Positions 11,492 through 22,782 of a stretch of DNA of 64,000 nucleotides are shown in pieces. This stretch comes from Chondrosia reniformis (taxonomy: Eukaryota > Porifera > Demospongiae > Chondrillida > Chondrillidae), in NCBI GenBank assembly GCA_947172415.1, contig OX359196.1, positions 7,255,901 through 7,319,900 of the forward strand, given 5' to 3'. The notes below the pieces were generated by a model. It worked only from the letters and a program-made list of their open reading frames with translations. It was not told the DNA's origin and did not search any database. Position 1 is the stretch's first letter, and each line of letters begins with the position of its first letter. Made by a program: the position numbers and the translations under genes.

Positions 11492-14400
11492 TAGATGTCT
11501 GTGAATGCTGACACAAAGCTTTAACTTCATATCTCTCCATTTGATGGAGTGACAGCCCTCAATGTACATTAAATTCTGGTATACACAGTTAATGTATGGT
11601 GAGATATAAGGCAAATTTTAAGTTTCATCAAAATTTCAAAAACACATTGGACATGTTCTATAGATGTCTGTGAATGCTGGCACAAAGATTTAGCTTCATA
11701 TCTCTCCATTTGATAGAGTGGCAGCCCTCAATGTACATTAAATTCTGGTATATATACTTACAAAGTTAATGTATGGTGAGAGATAGGGCAAATTTGGGTG
11801 AATATCAAAATTTGCAAAATTTATTGGAAACATTTCATACATGTCTGTTAATGCTGACACAAAGTTACAGCTTCATATCTCTCCGTTTGATGGAGTGACA
11901 GCCCTCAATGTACATTAAATTCTGGTATACCAAGTTAATGTATGGTAAGAGATTGGGCAAATTTTAAGTTTCACCAAAATTTCAAAAACACATTAGACAT
12001 GTTCTATAGATGTCTGTGAATGCTGACACAAAGATTTAGCTTCATATCTCTCCATTTGATGGAGTGACAGCCCTCAATGAACATTAAATTCTGGTATACA
12101 AAATTAATTTATGGTGAGAGATAGGGCAAATTTTAAGTTTCATCAAAATTTCAAAAATCCATTGGACATGTTCTATAGATGTCTGTGAATGCTGACACAA
12201 AGATTTAGCTTCATATCTCTCCATTTGATAGAGTGACAGCCCTCAATGTACATTAAATTCTGGTATATATACAAAGTTAATGTATGGTGAGAGATAGTGC
12301 AAATTTGGGTGAATATCAAAATTTGCAAAATTTATTGGAAACATTTCATACATGTCTGTTAATGCTGACACAAAGTTACAGCTTCATATCTCTCCGTTTG
12401 ATGGAGTGACAGCCCTCAATGTACATTAAATTCTGGTATACCAAGTTAATGTATGGTGAGAGATAGGGCAAATTTTAAGATTCATGAAAATTTCAAAAAT
12501 CCATTGGACATGTTCTATAGATGTCTGTGAATGCTGACACAAAGATTTAGCTTCATATCTCTCCATTTGATGGAGTGGCAGCCCTCAATGTACATTAAAT
12601 TCTGGTATATATACTTACAAAGTTAATGTATGGTGAGAGATAGGGCAAATTTGGGTGAATATCAAAATTTGCAAAATTTATTGGAAACATTTCATACATG
12701 TCTGTTAATGCTGACACAAAGTTACAGCTTCATATCTCTCCATTTGATGGAGTGACAGCCCTCAATGTACATTAAATTCTGGTATACCAAGTTAATGGTG
12801 AGAGATGGGGCAAATTTTAAGTTTCACCAAAATTTCAAAAACACATTAGACATGTTCTATAGATGTCTGTGAATGCTGGCACAAAGATTTAACTTCATAT
12901 CTCTCCGTTTGATGGAGTGACAGCCCTCAATGTACATTAAATTCTGGTATACCAAGTTAATGTATGGTGAGATATAAGGCAAATTTTAAGTTTCATCAAA
13001 ATTTCAAAAACACATTGGACATGTTCTATAGATGTCTGTGAATGCTGACACAAAGATTTAGCTTCATATCTCTCCATTTGATAGAGTGGCAGCCCTCAAT
13101 GTACATTAAATTCTGGTATATATACTTACAAAGTTAATGTATGGTGAGAGATAGGGCAAATTTGGGTGAATATCAAAATTTGCAAAATTTATTGGAAACA
13201 TTTCATACATGTCTGTGAATGCTGACAAAAAGATTTAGCTTCATGTCTCTCCATTTGATGGAGTGACAGCCCTCAATGTACATTAAATTCTGGTATACAA
13301 AGTTAATGTATGGTGAGAGATAGGGCAAATTTTAAGTTTCACCAAAATTTCAAAAACACATTAGACATGTTCTATAGATGTCTGTGAATGCTGACACAAA
13401 GATTTAGCTTCATATCTCTCCATTTGATGGAGTGACAGCCCTCAATGAATATTAAATTCTGGTATATAAAGTTAATGTATGGTGAGAGATAAGGCAAATT
13501 TTAAGTTTCATCAAAATTTCAAAAACACATTGGACATGTTCTATAGATGTTTGTGAATGCTGACACAAAGATTTAGCTTCATATCTCTCCATTTGATAGA
13601 GTGACAGCCCTCAATGTACATTAAATTCTGGTATACAAAGTTAATGTATGGTGAGAGATAGGGCAAATTTTAAGTTTCATCAAAATTTCAAAAATCCATT
13701 GGACATGTTCTATAGATGTCTGTGAATGCTGGCACAAAGATTTAGCTTCATATCGCTCCATTTGATAGAGTGACAGCCCTCAATGTACATTAAATTCTGG
13801 TATACCAAGTTAATGTATAGCGAGAGATAAGGCAAATTTTAAGTTTCATCAAAATTTCAAAAACACATTGGACATGTGCTATAGATGTTTGTGAATGCTG
13901 ACACAAAGATTTAGCTTCATATCTCTCCATTTGATGGAGTGACAGCCCTCAATGTACATTAAATTCTGGTATATATACAAAGTTAATGTATGGTGAGAGA
14001 TAGTGCAAATTTGGGTGAATATCAAAATTTGCAAAATTTATTGGAAACATTTCATACATGTCTGTTAATGCTGACACAAAGTTACAGCTTCATATCTCTC
14101 CGTTGGATGGAGTGACAGCCCTCAATGTACATTAAATTCTGGTATACAAAGGTAATGTATTGTGAGAGATAGGGCAAATTTTAAGTTTCACCAAAATATC
14201 AAAAACCCATTGGACATGTTCTATAGATGTCTGTGAATGCTGACACAAAGATTTAGCTTCATATCTCTCCATTTGATGGAGTGACAGCCCTCAATGTACA
14301 TTAAATTCTGGTATACAAAGTTAATGTATGGTGAGAGATAGGGTAAATTTTAAGTTTCATCAAAATTTCAAAAATCCATTGGACATGCTCTATAGATGTT

Positions 14401-14635
14401 TGTGAATGCTGACACAAAGATTTAGCTTCATATCTCTCCATTTGATGGAGTGTACAGCCCTCAATGCACATTAAATTCTGGTATACCAAGTTAATGTATG
14501 GTGAGAGATAGGGCAAATTTTAAGTTTCACCAAAATTTCAAAAACACATTAGACATGTTCTATAGATGTCTGTGAATGCTGACACAAAGATTTAGCTTCA
14601 TATCTCGCTATTTGATAGAGTTACAGAACTACAGT
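11492..14635 (+). repeat. 169-bp satellite array 3 (about 18.5 monomers)
   Basis: The longest run of the satellite. The rarer GGGTGAATATCAAAATTTGC monomer occurs near 11790, 12303, 12650, 13160 and 14010. Spacing is therefore irregular (about 3, 2, 3 and 5 units), so the higher-order pattern of array 2 is only partly kept. No genes. Confidence 0.92.
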
Positions 14636-14697
14636 TAATGTACTGCTTTGTTAGAGAAAGTTGCGTAATACTATATATGGCCGACCGTTAGAAGGTA

Positions 14698-14734
<37 letters not shown>

Positions 14735-14843
14735 TAACGTGCCACATGCATAGCACTAGGACAGACTGTCCTATGAGGCACACACCAATACATCATGACA
14801 AATAAATCAGTTCAACAAAACATCAAGTCATCAATCAAAAAGG

Positions 14844-16105
14844 TCAACTAAATCTAGCAGTCCACATCTTCAAAATAATCTTAAGGATTGAGTGATGCTT
14901 GCATCCTTGATCCAGAATGGCAAATAGTTTATCATCATCAGTCATCAAATCAAACCCCAGTGCTACCCGTGACAAAGACTGAAAAAGGTCCACCCGCTCA
15001 TCCTTCCATCTCTCGCACTCCAGCAGCCAATGTTGTACATCTTCCACCTTCCCCAAATCACACTCCCCACATGTTCTCTCCGCTCTCTCGAGACCCCTCC
15101 ACCTTCCACATTCAATCCTAAGTGGGGCTGTCCCACCCCTGATCATCATCATCATCCGTCTCTTACCCTTATCTGCCACATCTAAACATCGAGATTCACC
15201 ACCTTTCTCCTTCAAAAGTTTCAACAAGGCCAACTTGGGTTTTGTGACCAGTTCACCATCCCATTCATCTTCCACCTTCCTTCTCGCACAAGCCTGCAAC
15301 ATCATTGTGATTTCTCTAAATGACAGCCCTTTTACCTCCTTGGCACCGATTCCACCCCAACCAAAACATTCCAGGTATTTTTTCAGATTCTTCATCCAAC
15401 CTCCACCACTCTTAGCTGCCTCCAACACTGCTGCCCTCAAAATCCTTCCTTCAAACAGTGGATTCGTCATAACCTTCAACCAGAATGTAACACATCTCAC
15501 CCTTGCAAGCCAGACCACCGGGAAAGCATCAGCCTCCATCATCAGGGATACCTTTGGGTGGCGCACACCCACCCCAAAGAAGATTCTCAGGGCCCTTAAC
15601 TGTAGCTGGTTCAACCCATCTAACTTCTGATTGCAACCCCAGATCTCTGCCCCATACAACAACACGGATTCCACCAGTGACTGCATCAACTGCATAAACG
15701 ACCTGCCGTTCACCTCTCCAACTGTCTCCCGACACCTCCGCAGCCAAGCACCTAATGCCTGAGACCCCATTTCCACCCGATGCTCCACCATACTTGAGCA
15801 GCCCAAACTGTCATCCACCATACAGCCCAAGTACTTATAAGTAGACACCCATGGGAGCTCCTTCTCACCAATACTGAAATGATCAGCACACTTATTGACC
15901 CCTCTTTTCCTCATGTGCATTACCGCACTCTTTTCCACATTTATCTCAACGGACCATTCCTCACACCAACTTTCTAAGCACTGGAGACTCTTCCTCATAT
16001 CATCTGCACTCTCAGCCAATAGAGCTGTGTCATCGGCAAACAGCAGACCAGGTACCATAATTTCGTCACACATCACGAAATTATGGTACCTGGTCTGCTG
16101 TTTGC
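14844..16105 (-). pseudogene. LINE ORF2 remnant: reverse transcriptase C-terminal part and zinc-knuckle tail
   Basis: About 410 residues stay open on the minus strand. LLFADDTALL contains the FADD signature of the reverse transcriptase active site (the usual YADD/FADD motif). The segment YKYLGCMVDD follows at the expected distance. Further on, CGECDLGKVEDVQHWLLEC is the zf-RVT-type C..C...H....C motif typical of LINE C-termini. The endonuclease and the first part of the RT are missing, so it cannot be autonomous. The first residues of the frame (before about MCDEIMVPG) come from the inverted-repeat end and flanking DNA and are not native protein. Confidence 0.9.
16036..16105. repeat. 31-bp perfect inverted repeat at LINE 5' end
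   Basis: Arms at 16036-16066 and 16075-16105, separated by 8 bases. The outer arm is a reverse copy of the RT segment around the FADD motif. It is absent from the empty sites, so it arose with the insertion. Confidence 0.92.
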
Positions 16106-17085
16106 TGGTATATAATAAAGACAAAAGTCCATACTATATCTGAAAATCTATACATAGGGATATGCACTGTGTAGTACTTGATTGTTATTGAAGTACTATC
16201 TATCCATATATTTTATATGGATCTCGTTAAAGTGAAATTTCGTCAATCGACAGCCAACGAAACTCCAAAGAAAAAAAGTTGGACCATACCGAACGCTACC
16301 ATCCACGACGCTCATAGGCCGGGATCGTTGGTAACGTTCAACTTATCGAATCTGCCGAAGCAAATTACTGCCGAGTTGAGCATTGGGTGTCACTTGCGTG
16401 AGAAGAACCAGCTCTTCTCGATATGGCCGACTCATATGAATCCTAAGATATCAGATGCCAATCCCACATTACGTGGAACCCCCCCGAAATCCGGATTATT
16501 GGTGAGCACGTCTCTATGGCACCAACCGATTAGGAGACAGCTTCAGAGTCTAAGCGCTACCAACCTCTATGGGAACCGCAACCACCATAGAGATGTGTCC
16601 AGGTAGGCCTACTATATAAGGTTTTTCGCTTCTATTTATATGAAGTTTTGTCCAAAGAAAACGGTTGTGGTTGACGCTTTTTGTACTTAATTTTCGTTAT
16701 TTCCAGATCAGTGAATTGTTTCAAGCAAGTTTAAACACATACGCAGTATTATTGATTCATTACGAAACTGGGGAAAGCGGAAAAAATCCTGTAAGTGTCT
16801 TGATAGGTCGAGGAGAACGACTTTTCTGGTCCCACGTATCTTCGAGAAATCGTCAAAATATTTCACTTCAATTCCAGACCAGTGAGTCGTTCCAAGCAAT
16901 TTTACACTCGTGTGCAGTTTTAGTGGCCCATCTAAAAGCTGAGAAAAATGGATAAAAGCCTGTATGTGGCTTGATGGAAGGAGGAGAACGACTTTTCATG
17001 AAGCAGAAATTCGTTGATAGTGCGAGATCCGATATTTATCACCAGTACGATATTATTGTCTGTAATCGATTTTGTTAGGTGTCTA

Positions 17086-17370
17086 CGCATAAATCTTAGC
17101 ATGAATGTATAAATTTAGAGATAGGCTATGAATATAAATCAAACTTTCCAAAACTCATTGGGCATGCTTTATAGTTGTCTGTTAATACTGACACCAAGTA
17201 TTAACTTCATTTGACAGAGTTACAACGCTTAATGTTACTTATATACGAACACCTAAAGTTAGTCTCGCGTAGGATCTCGCCGACCGTGTGACGTCATAAT
17301 ATAAATATGGAGGCGAGATAGCGGTCTGGGCTACGCGAGACTAACCTAAAGTATGGTGTGTGATAAGGCA
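17086..17370 (+). repeat. 169-bp satellite, divergent right-edge monomers
   Basis: Signatures such as TTATAGTTGTCTGTTAATAC, GACACCAAGTATTAAC and, beyond the MITE, TATGGTGTGTGATAAGGCA match satellite positions. They share variants with the left-edge monomers at 4.7-5.1 kb, such as ACACCAAGTATTA. The array therefore spans about 4.7 to 17.37 kb. Confidence 0.7.
17260..17343. mobile_element. 84-bp MITE with 9-bp target-site duplication
   Basis: Terminal inverted repeats TAGTCTCGCGTAG / CTACGCGAGACTA are perfect over 13 bp and are followed by further partial complementarity (GATCTCGCC and GGCGAGAT). ACCTAAAGT flanks both sides (17251-17259 and 17344-17352). A 9-bp duplication fits Mutator-like elements; 8 bp (hAT) is an alternative reading because the border is ambiguous by a base. 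Confidence 0.75.
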
Positions 17371-17501
17371 TGCATCGATCTAAAACGACGTCATCCCCCA
17401 TAAGGGGACTCCTTTCGGACCCCTTGCGGAGAGAGGGTATATTATGTCGATTCACAGGAGAATGGGCAGTCTGTAGGCGCCTGATGTACCGCTACACGAA
17501 G

Positions 17502-20500
17502 ATGAAGCTAGTTATATCTGTACTTTTGTTTGTTGGTTCCAGTAATTTAGGAAACGGACAAGACTGCAGTGGTATACCAAAAATAAAAATGTGAGTGGCT
17601 AAATCAGGGAGATTTAAAATCGGTATACAATTAATAGTTCGACCATATGGCCTCCTTTACCACGAATCGATTTACTGAGAAAGTTTGTTGTTAGAATAGA
17701 CTTGACCAAAAGCCTACAAGTTCAGTATTCGATAGAGAGATAGAATTGGATATTGAGGATTATCCAGGTCCAATTTAATTCAAGCAGATACCAAAAGAAT
17801 ATAGATTACGCTAGGTCCAGTTTTCTTCCTTTCATGAATAATAAATTTGACACATTTTCTTTGCAGTAATGGAAGCAACACCTTCAATGAAGTAGCTGTG
17901 TTCGGTAACAGTTATCACATTATGTGTTCTATTGATGCAATCATCCAAATGAACGGGGAAAAAACAATCAATGGACAATCCCACACTATACACAATTTTA
18001 GTGAAAGTGACCAAGGAACTTATAAGTGTGTCTGTCATCAAGACATGGGAGATCTAGTAGAAAGCAAAGAATTGATTTTAGTTGGTAAGTTATAGTTAGA
18101 CATGCACAGAAGTGACTTTATAATGACTAGACTACATGTAACTGAATAATCTTTTACTTATAGCGGAACCAACAAAGATAGAGCCACCTAAGGTGTGGCT
18201 TGTAAAGGAAGGTACTACTGCCGAGTTTTCCTGTGGGTTTAACTTTGTTCAATCTCTACAAACTTATTACCAAGTCACCTGGTACAATGTGCTAAATCAT
18301 CAGAATCAGCAACTGTATTCAAATTTACTTTCTGATAATAGTTGCAGCAAATGTAATATAACTGTCGGCAAAAGTTTGGTAATTCCAAACATCTCCTCTG
18401 AGGATGCTCAGTGGGTGTACTGTTTAGTGCACTCTGTGAAAAGATATGATATCATGGTTGACTTTAAAGGCAATGTCTTCACAGATGTAATGTCTGTTCA
18501 TATACTAAGTGAGTGTTCTCAAATAAGGTAACAAGGGGATTTACCAGGGAAAGTTTTGAATAGATGTTATTAAATATGGTAATTTATAAAAAGGTCACGT
18601 CCTAAGGTATTTCCCAAATAGTACCTTTAGCCCTATATGAATGATCTGTGTCTATATTATGTATGTACAAGTGCAATTATAAGAATAAACTACTTTGAAT
18701 CAATTGGAGATCATGTGATAAGATCAATTATGCATCAATAGGCTAAAACATCATTAAAGGCCTATAGGGAACTAAACCTAGTGAGAGAATTGGATGAAGA
18801 TACAAGAGTCTTCTCTTTATTCTTCTGCTCCACTGCATAGATCAAACACCACATATTCCATAAATGTTGGTCATCCAGTATAGTATCCTTTATTAAGTAT
18901 TTCTACCGTTGAGCCATTTTTTCTCTGCCAAAGAGAATTACTTCTAAACATAACCATTAGTGTTTATATAGACATTGGTAGACTGTAGATTACCTCATTG
19001 AATGGATTGAAGCTCTGGCTTAGTTGGTGAATGGGTGGAATTCCCAGATTCTGTTTGGCCCATTGATGAAGAAGGAAGAGAAGAAATGATTATATCCTTA
19101 CACAAAGCTTTACAGCTTGTTTGTATAATCATGGGCTTAGAAAAATGATGGATTGATAATTTAGACACTCATTTGTTCTTTGTAGGTGGATACATTCCTG
19201 ACCTATATAATTAATGATCCTTGAAATACTTGACCTGGTTACTATGTTTGTGTAGACCAGACCTCCGTAGCTGTGATGGTCCAGACAGAGGATAAGAGCA
19301 ACATTACTGGCCTTTCTGTAATAGGAGGAGGTCAAAATGTGACAGTCTCCTGTCATCTTCCTCCAAGTGAAAAGGATTTTCCAGCTGCTAATCCTATGTA
19401 CACTTTTAACATTACAAACAGTATAATACCAGCTGCTAATGGTAGCAATGAAATCAATGTTAGAATTGGAGATACAGTTTCCTTCGTTGAGGTTTCCTGT
19501 AGTTTAACTCGTAAAACTACAGCCTCATCTCCAGAAGTAATCTTACTTAGCAGGAGTCAAAGTGTTGATTTTATTGTTTTAGGTAAGTGTATAAATAGAA
19601 CAATCTTAAATGTTTTACACATTCTCAAATGATATGTTATGTGCACATTCTACTCTTAAGACATTTCTGAAAGTAGACATACTAAAAGTTAATATATATA
19701 AACATTCAAACACATCAACGTCTTTATTCCACATTGTTGGCATACAATATGTTAAAATGCAGGTCATTTTTAACTTCAATACATGACAAAATCATAATAC
19801 CAAAAACAATTTCATTAATAAATTGAAATCTAAAATTTAGCTCTTTTGTTGTATGTACATCTCATTAACAGATACACCAAAGATTTTGCTTGAACCTTTT
19901 GATGAAGAAGACCCATGCAATCGTAAAGTGTTAGTTGAGTATCAGAGAAAGAATATCAATTTCACACTGCAATATTTTGACAGCAAACAGAATAACACCT
20001 TATGTACAGCTGTAGATGGGTCCAGCCATGAGAGCATGATCCCTGGTACTACTCAACATTTAGTAACTATAGACTTGACAAGAATAACATTCAATGTTAA
20101 TGGAGTGAGCAAACTCTTCATGTACTTCTTTTTTGAGTCGTATGGGGTTACAGGAAATTGCCAAAAGGTGGAACTAACAGAATTACATAGTTAGTTATAT
20201 GAACTACAACATATGGGTTTATATTTATTGTATATACATATTGCTTAAATGGATTTTGTTTGTTTGACTGTTTCTTAAGTCTCATAAAGTCTATCTTTAG
20301 AATCTTCTTGAGTATGTATGGATACTTGTAGGCTTTGCATCCTTCTACTGCAGGGCATAGAAGTTGTTTTATGTCTGAAATGCCACCTGCAACACAAGAT
20401 AGCCAACTGGGATCCATCTTAGGTGGTGTGTTGGGAATGTTACTTTTGGTGATTGTGGCTGTAATTCTTGTGTGCGTGGTGTATCGTTGTTACCAGAGGA

Positions 20501-22127
20501 AGCGCTTTTACTGGAGAGCACCAAAGTATTATCTTGGTGAGTAAATATATTGCATGATTCTTAGTAAAGTCATTGTTTCTGTTCACTTATATTAAATTTG
20601 TTGTCAATTTCATCTTAATCCTTTAGGAACTCATCAATTAAATTTGAATACTTTACCTAAAAAGCCTCAAGTAACTAAAACATCTGAAGTGGAACTGAGT
20701 AACGAACATGCTGTTCCAAGAGTATCTTTTGATTTAGAATCTGCAAAAAATGATCTACCAGTTGTATCAGATTTTGAATATGAGAAAATATGTAAAGCCA
20801 TAGCAACAACTGACAGGTTGGTACAGTAGTAACTTCCACTTGTTACATAACTTTATGCAAATACAATCGATCACAGAATTATTACATGTTTCTTTTGTAG
20901 AGTTGACAATCAGTACAGAAATACAGCATTTCTCGTGAATCTAAACAACAAACTCTATTTAATTGGTTCATATAATAATATGGTAACTGATCAAAACTTG
21001 GCAAGTAGCTCTACATTTTGGCTTAATTATGTTGCTGATGAAGACGGGAGAAAAGGAACTGAAGTAGCAATGGGAGATGTGCTGAAATCTGCGCCCACAT
21101 TTAAAAAAGTGTGTGTAGGATAGATTTTGGTGTAAACTCAACTCCATTTGTAACTTTTCTGCTCTGTTTAGCAATGTAACACAACTCTCTTAGAAATAAA
21201 TGAAGACATACTGAAAGAAAGACTTAATCCATCTGGCAATGGCGATGGAATTAAGATAGATTTCTTAGAATATAACACCCAACCAGAAATCAAGGACAAA
21301 ACTGTGATGAAAGTGATTTATTACAACAGTAGCAAGACATATTCCAGAACTTCAGAAGAAGTGAAATGTAAACATGCTGATAGTGAGTACATATCAGAGA
21401 CTGAATCACACATGTATGTATGTATATATATATTGGCATTTAGATATTCAATCACTGAAAACATGTATTGAGCTTTCATACACAGTACTTAATCTATAAA
21501 AAAACATTTTATAATCTGACATTATATTGTTTTCTTGGTATACGTAGTAATGCATAGCTCTAAATCTGTTGTTTTTAGATAATTTTATTTTACTTGACTC
21601 TGATTTTGATGTTGGGTCCCTGGGAGCACCCATATTTATGGCTAATCAAGGGGATCCAGAGCTAGGGGAACTGCAGGTTGTAGGATTGGTCATAGGACGA
21701 TATATGGAGCGCAAGAAAGAATTCACTTTAGGTTTTCGATTAAAAGCCCTCTTTGCTCTGATTGATCAAAAAAAAGAGGAATTGAGTAAAGGTACCATCA
21801 ACTATGCTATTATGTATTGCAGTATATATGGATATTCCTTGATTTATGTTCTAAATGTATTTCTATAAAATTGGAAATGTTTGTACTACTGTCCAGTCAC
21901 ATATAGACATAATGTCTAACACCGAGGATGTCTCAGGGATGGTGTATGTCATTTTATCAAGTTTTGTGAAAGATTTGGCACTAAACCATATACCTAGAGA
22001 GAAGATAAGGCAATCACTTCATGTTCATCTGAGACCACATGTCATGGCATGCTTGTACTGCCCTAGGCCTGACCAAGGAGTTTGCCCTAGTGAAAGTGTT
22101 TACATGAAAACTACAAAGCATAAATAG
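17502..22127 (+). CDS. Ig-type receptor with cytoplasmic trypsin-fold-like domain, 11 exons
   Basis: Exons 17502-17590, 17867-18084, 18164-18508, 19256-19582, 19872-20189, 20354-20536, 20627-20816, 20901-21108, 21172-21382, 21579-21791 and 21907-22127 join in frame (about 840 residues). MKLVISVLLFVGSS is a signal peptide. Exon 2 is an Ig domain (first Cys in HIMCS, then SDQGTYKCVC). Exon 3 is a second Ig-like domain with EFSCGF and EDAQWVYCLV. Exons 4 and 5 are further ectodomains with several N-x-S/T sites. Exon 6 has the membrane helix (GVLGMLLLVIVAVILVCVVY) and the basic stop YQRKR. Ectodomain exons are phase 1-1, as usual for shuffled Ig units. Exons 7-10 encode the domain shared with the genes at 32.9-41.5 kb, ending in GSLGAPIF and VVGLVIG. 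The last exon (SNTEDVSGMVYVIL onward) is unrecognised; its acceptor at 21906 was chosen to keep frame. Likely a surface recognition receptor. Confidence 0.8.
18755..19095. repeat. Repeat family C fragments in receptor intron 3
   Basis: GCCTATAGGGAACTAAACCT near 18760 and TGGTGAATGGGTGGAATTCCCAG near 19023 match parts of the repeat at 4013-4240 in opposite orientations. They look like decayed or rearranged copies inside the intron. Confidence 0.45.
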
Positions 22128-22782
22128 AAAATTGTCTGTAATTAGTCAAGGGTTTTAAATCGAAAAACATAAATCAATCAATGAACTCATTATTAATCAC
22201 AAAATAATACCGACAATATCCCCTTTGCAGTCTTACACCTATAATTGTCAGTTATAAATGACAATTAATTATCATTCCATCCAAATGTAAAATGTAAATG
22301 TAAACAGAATGAATGTAAATCAAGGAATATACGTATACCAAGGAATGTAATTTATGCTATATGTGTGTACTCTGTTCTTTCAGACTATAGCCCTCACTTT
22401 TACGATGCTTAGGAGTTTATTGGAAAGACTCGTATGATTCATGTAAACTATTTAATTAATCTTGTACTGTATTATAATTTCTGATGTTAGTATTCTCATT
22501 ATATGATATCACTTCAATATAGTGGAAATTATTAGACATAATGGTTTGTTGTTAAATTTGGTAAATTATTAGGACTTTTAATACACGTCTTTGAACAATT
22601 CACTTTAAATAATCAATACAACGTTTCAGAATCAATAAAAATCCTAATAATTTAATGATATCACTTCCTTGCGGCGCAAAGACCGGAAGACCAACTAACG
22701 AGGCTGACCTCGATTATAATGCTCGAGGACTAAGATTAGTAGCTCCCTTCTACGGCACCTGGACGAAATAAGGAATTACAAG
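22128..22782 (+). other. Intergenic gap between the two Ig receptor genes
   Basis: No coding signal. AATAAA at 22625-22630 is a possible poly(A) signal for the upstream receptor. The last ~120 bases before the next ATG are less AT-rich and probably hold the promoter and leader of the second receptor. No TATA box was recognised. Confidence 0.4.

Larger units (their letters stand above)
14701..16106 (-). mobile_element. 5'-truncated non-LTR retrotransposon (LINE) insertion
   Basis: A 1.4-kb minus-strand insertion flanked by GGTATAT at 14694-14700 and 16107-16113. The empty site is visible in block A copies 2 and 3 (GGTATATAATAAAG near 7139 and 10490). The 3' end is an (AAT)n tail, read as ATT repeats at 14701-14734 on the plus strand. 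The 5' end stops within the reverse transcriptase domain and carries a 31-bp inverted repeat. Truncation and target-site duplication show target-primed reverse transcription. Confidence 0.92.
14636..17085 (+). repeat. Block A, copy 4, split by a LINE
   Basis: The left end (to 14700) and the remainder (from 16107) are continuous with each other once the LINE is removed. This copy lacks ~20 bp present in copies 2 and 3 just before ATACATAGGGATATGC. The core at 16178-16606 matches copies 2 and 3 closely; from about 16670 the right half is clearly more divergent. It is the oldest-looking or least homogenised right half of the four. Confidence 0.82.

Noticed and set aside
6166..14635. CRISPR-like spaced repeats
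   Set aside because: Whole 169-bp units repeat head to tail with no unique spacers, in animal DNA. It is a satellite.
14888..15630. Plus-strand frames at 14888-15121 and 15235-15630
   Set aside because: Antisense to the LINE reverse transcriptase remnant.
17370..17501. Upstream in-frame ATG for the first Ig receptor
   Set aside because: It would put 44 charged residues before a clear signal peptide. The paralog starts directly at the equivalent Met.
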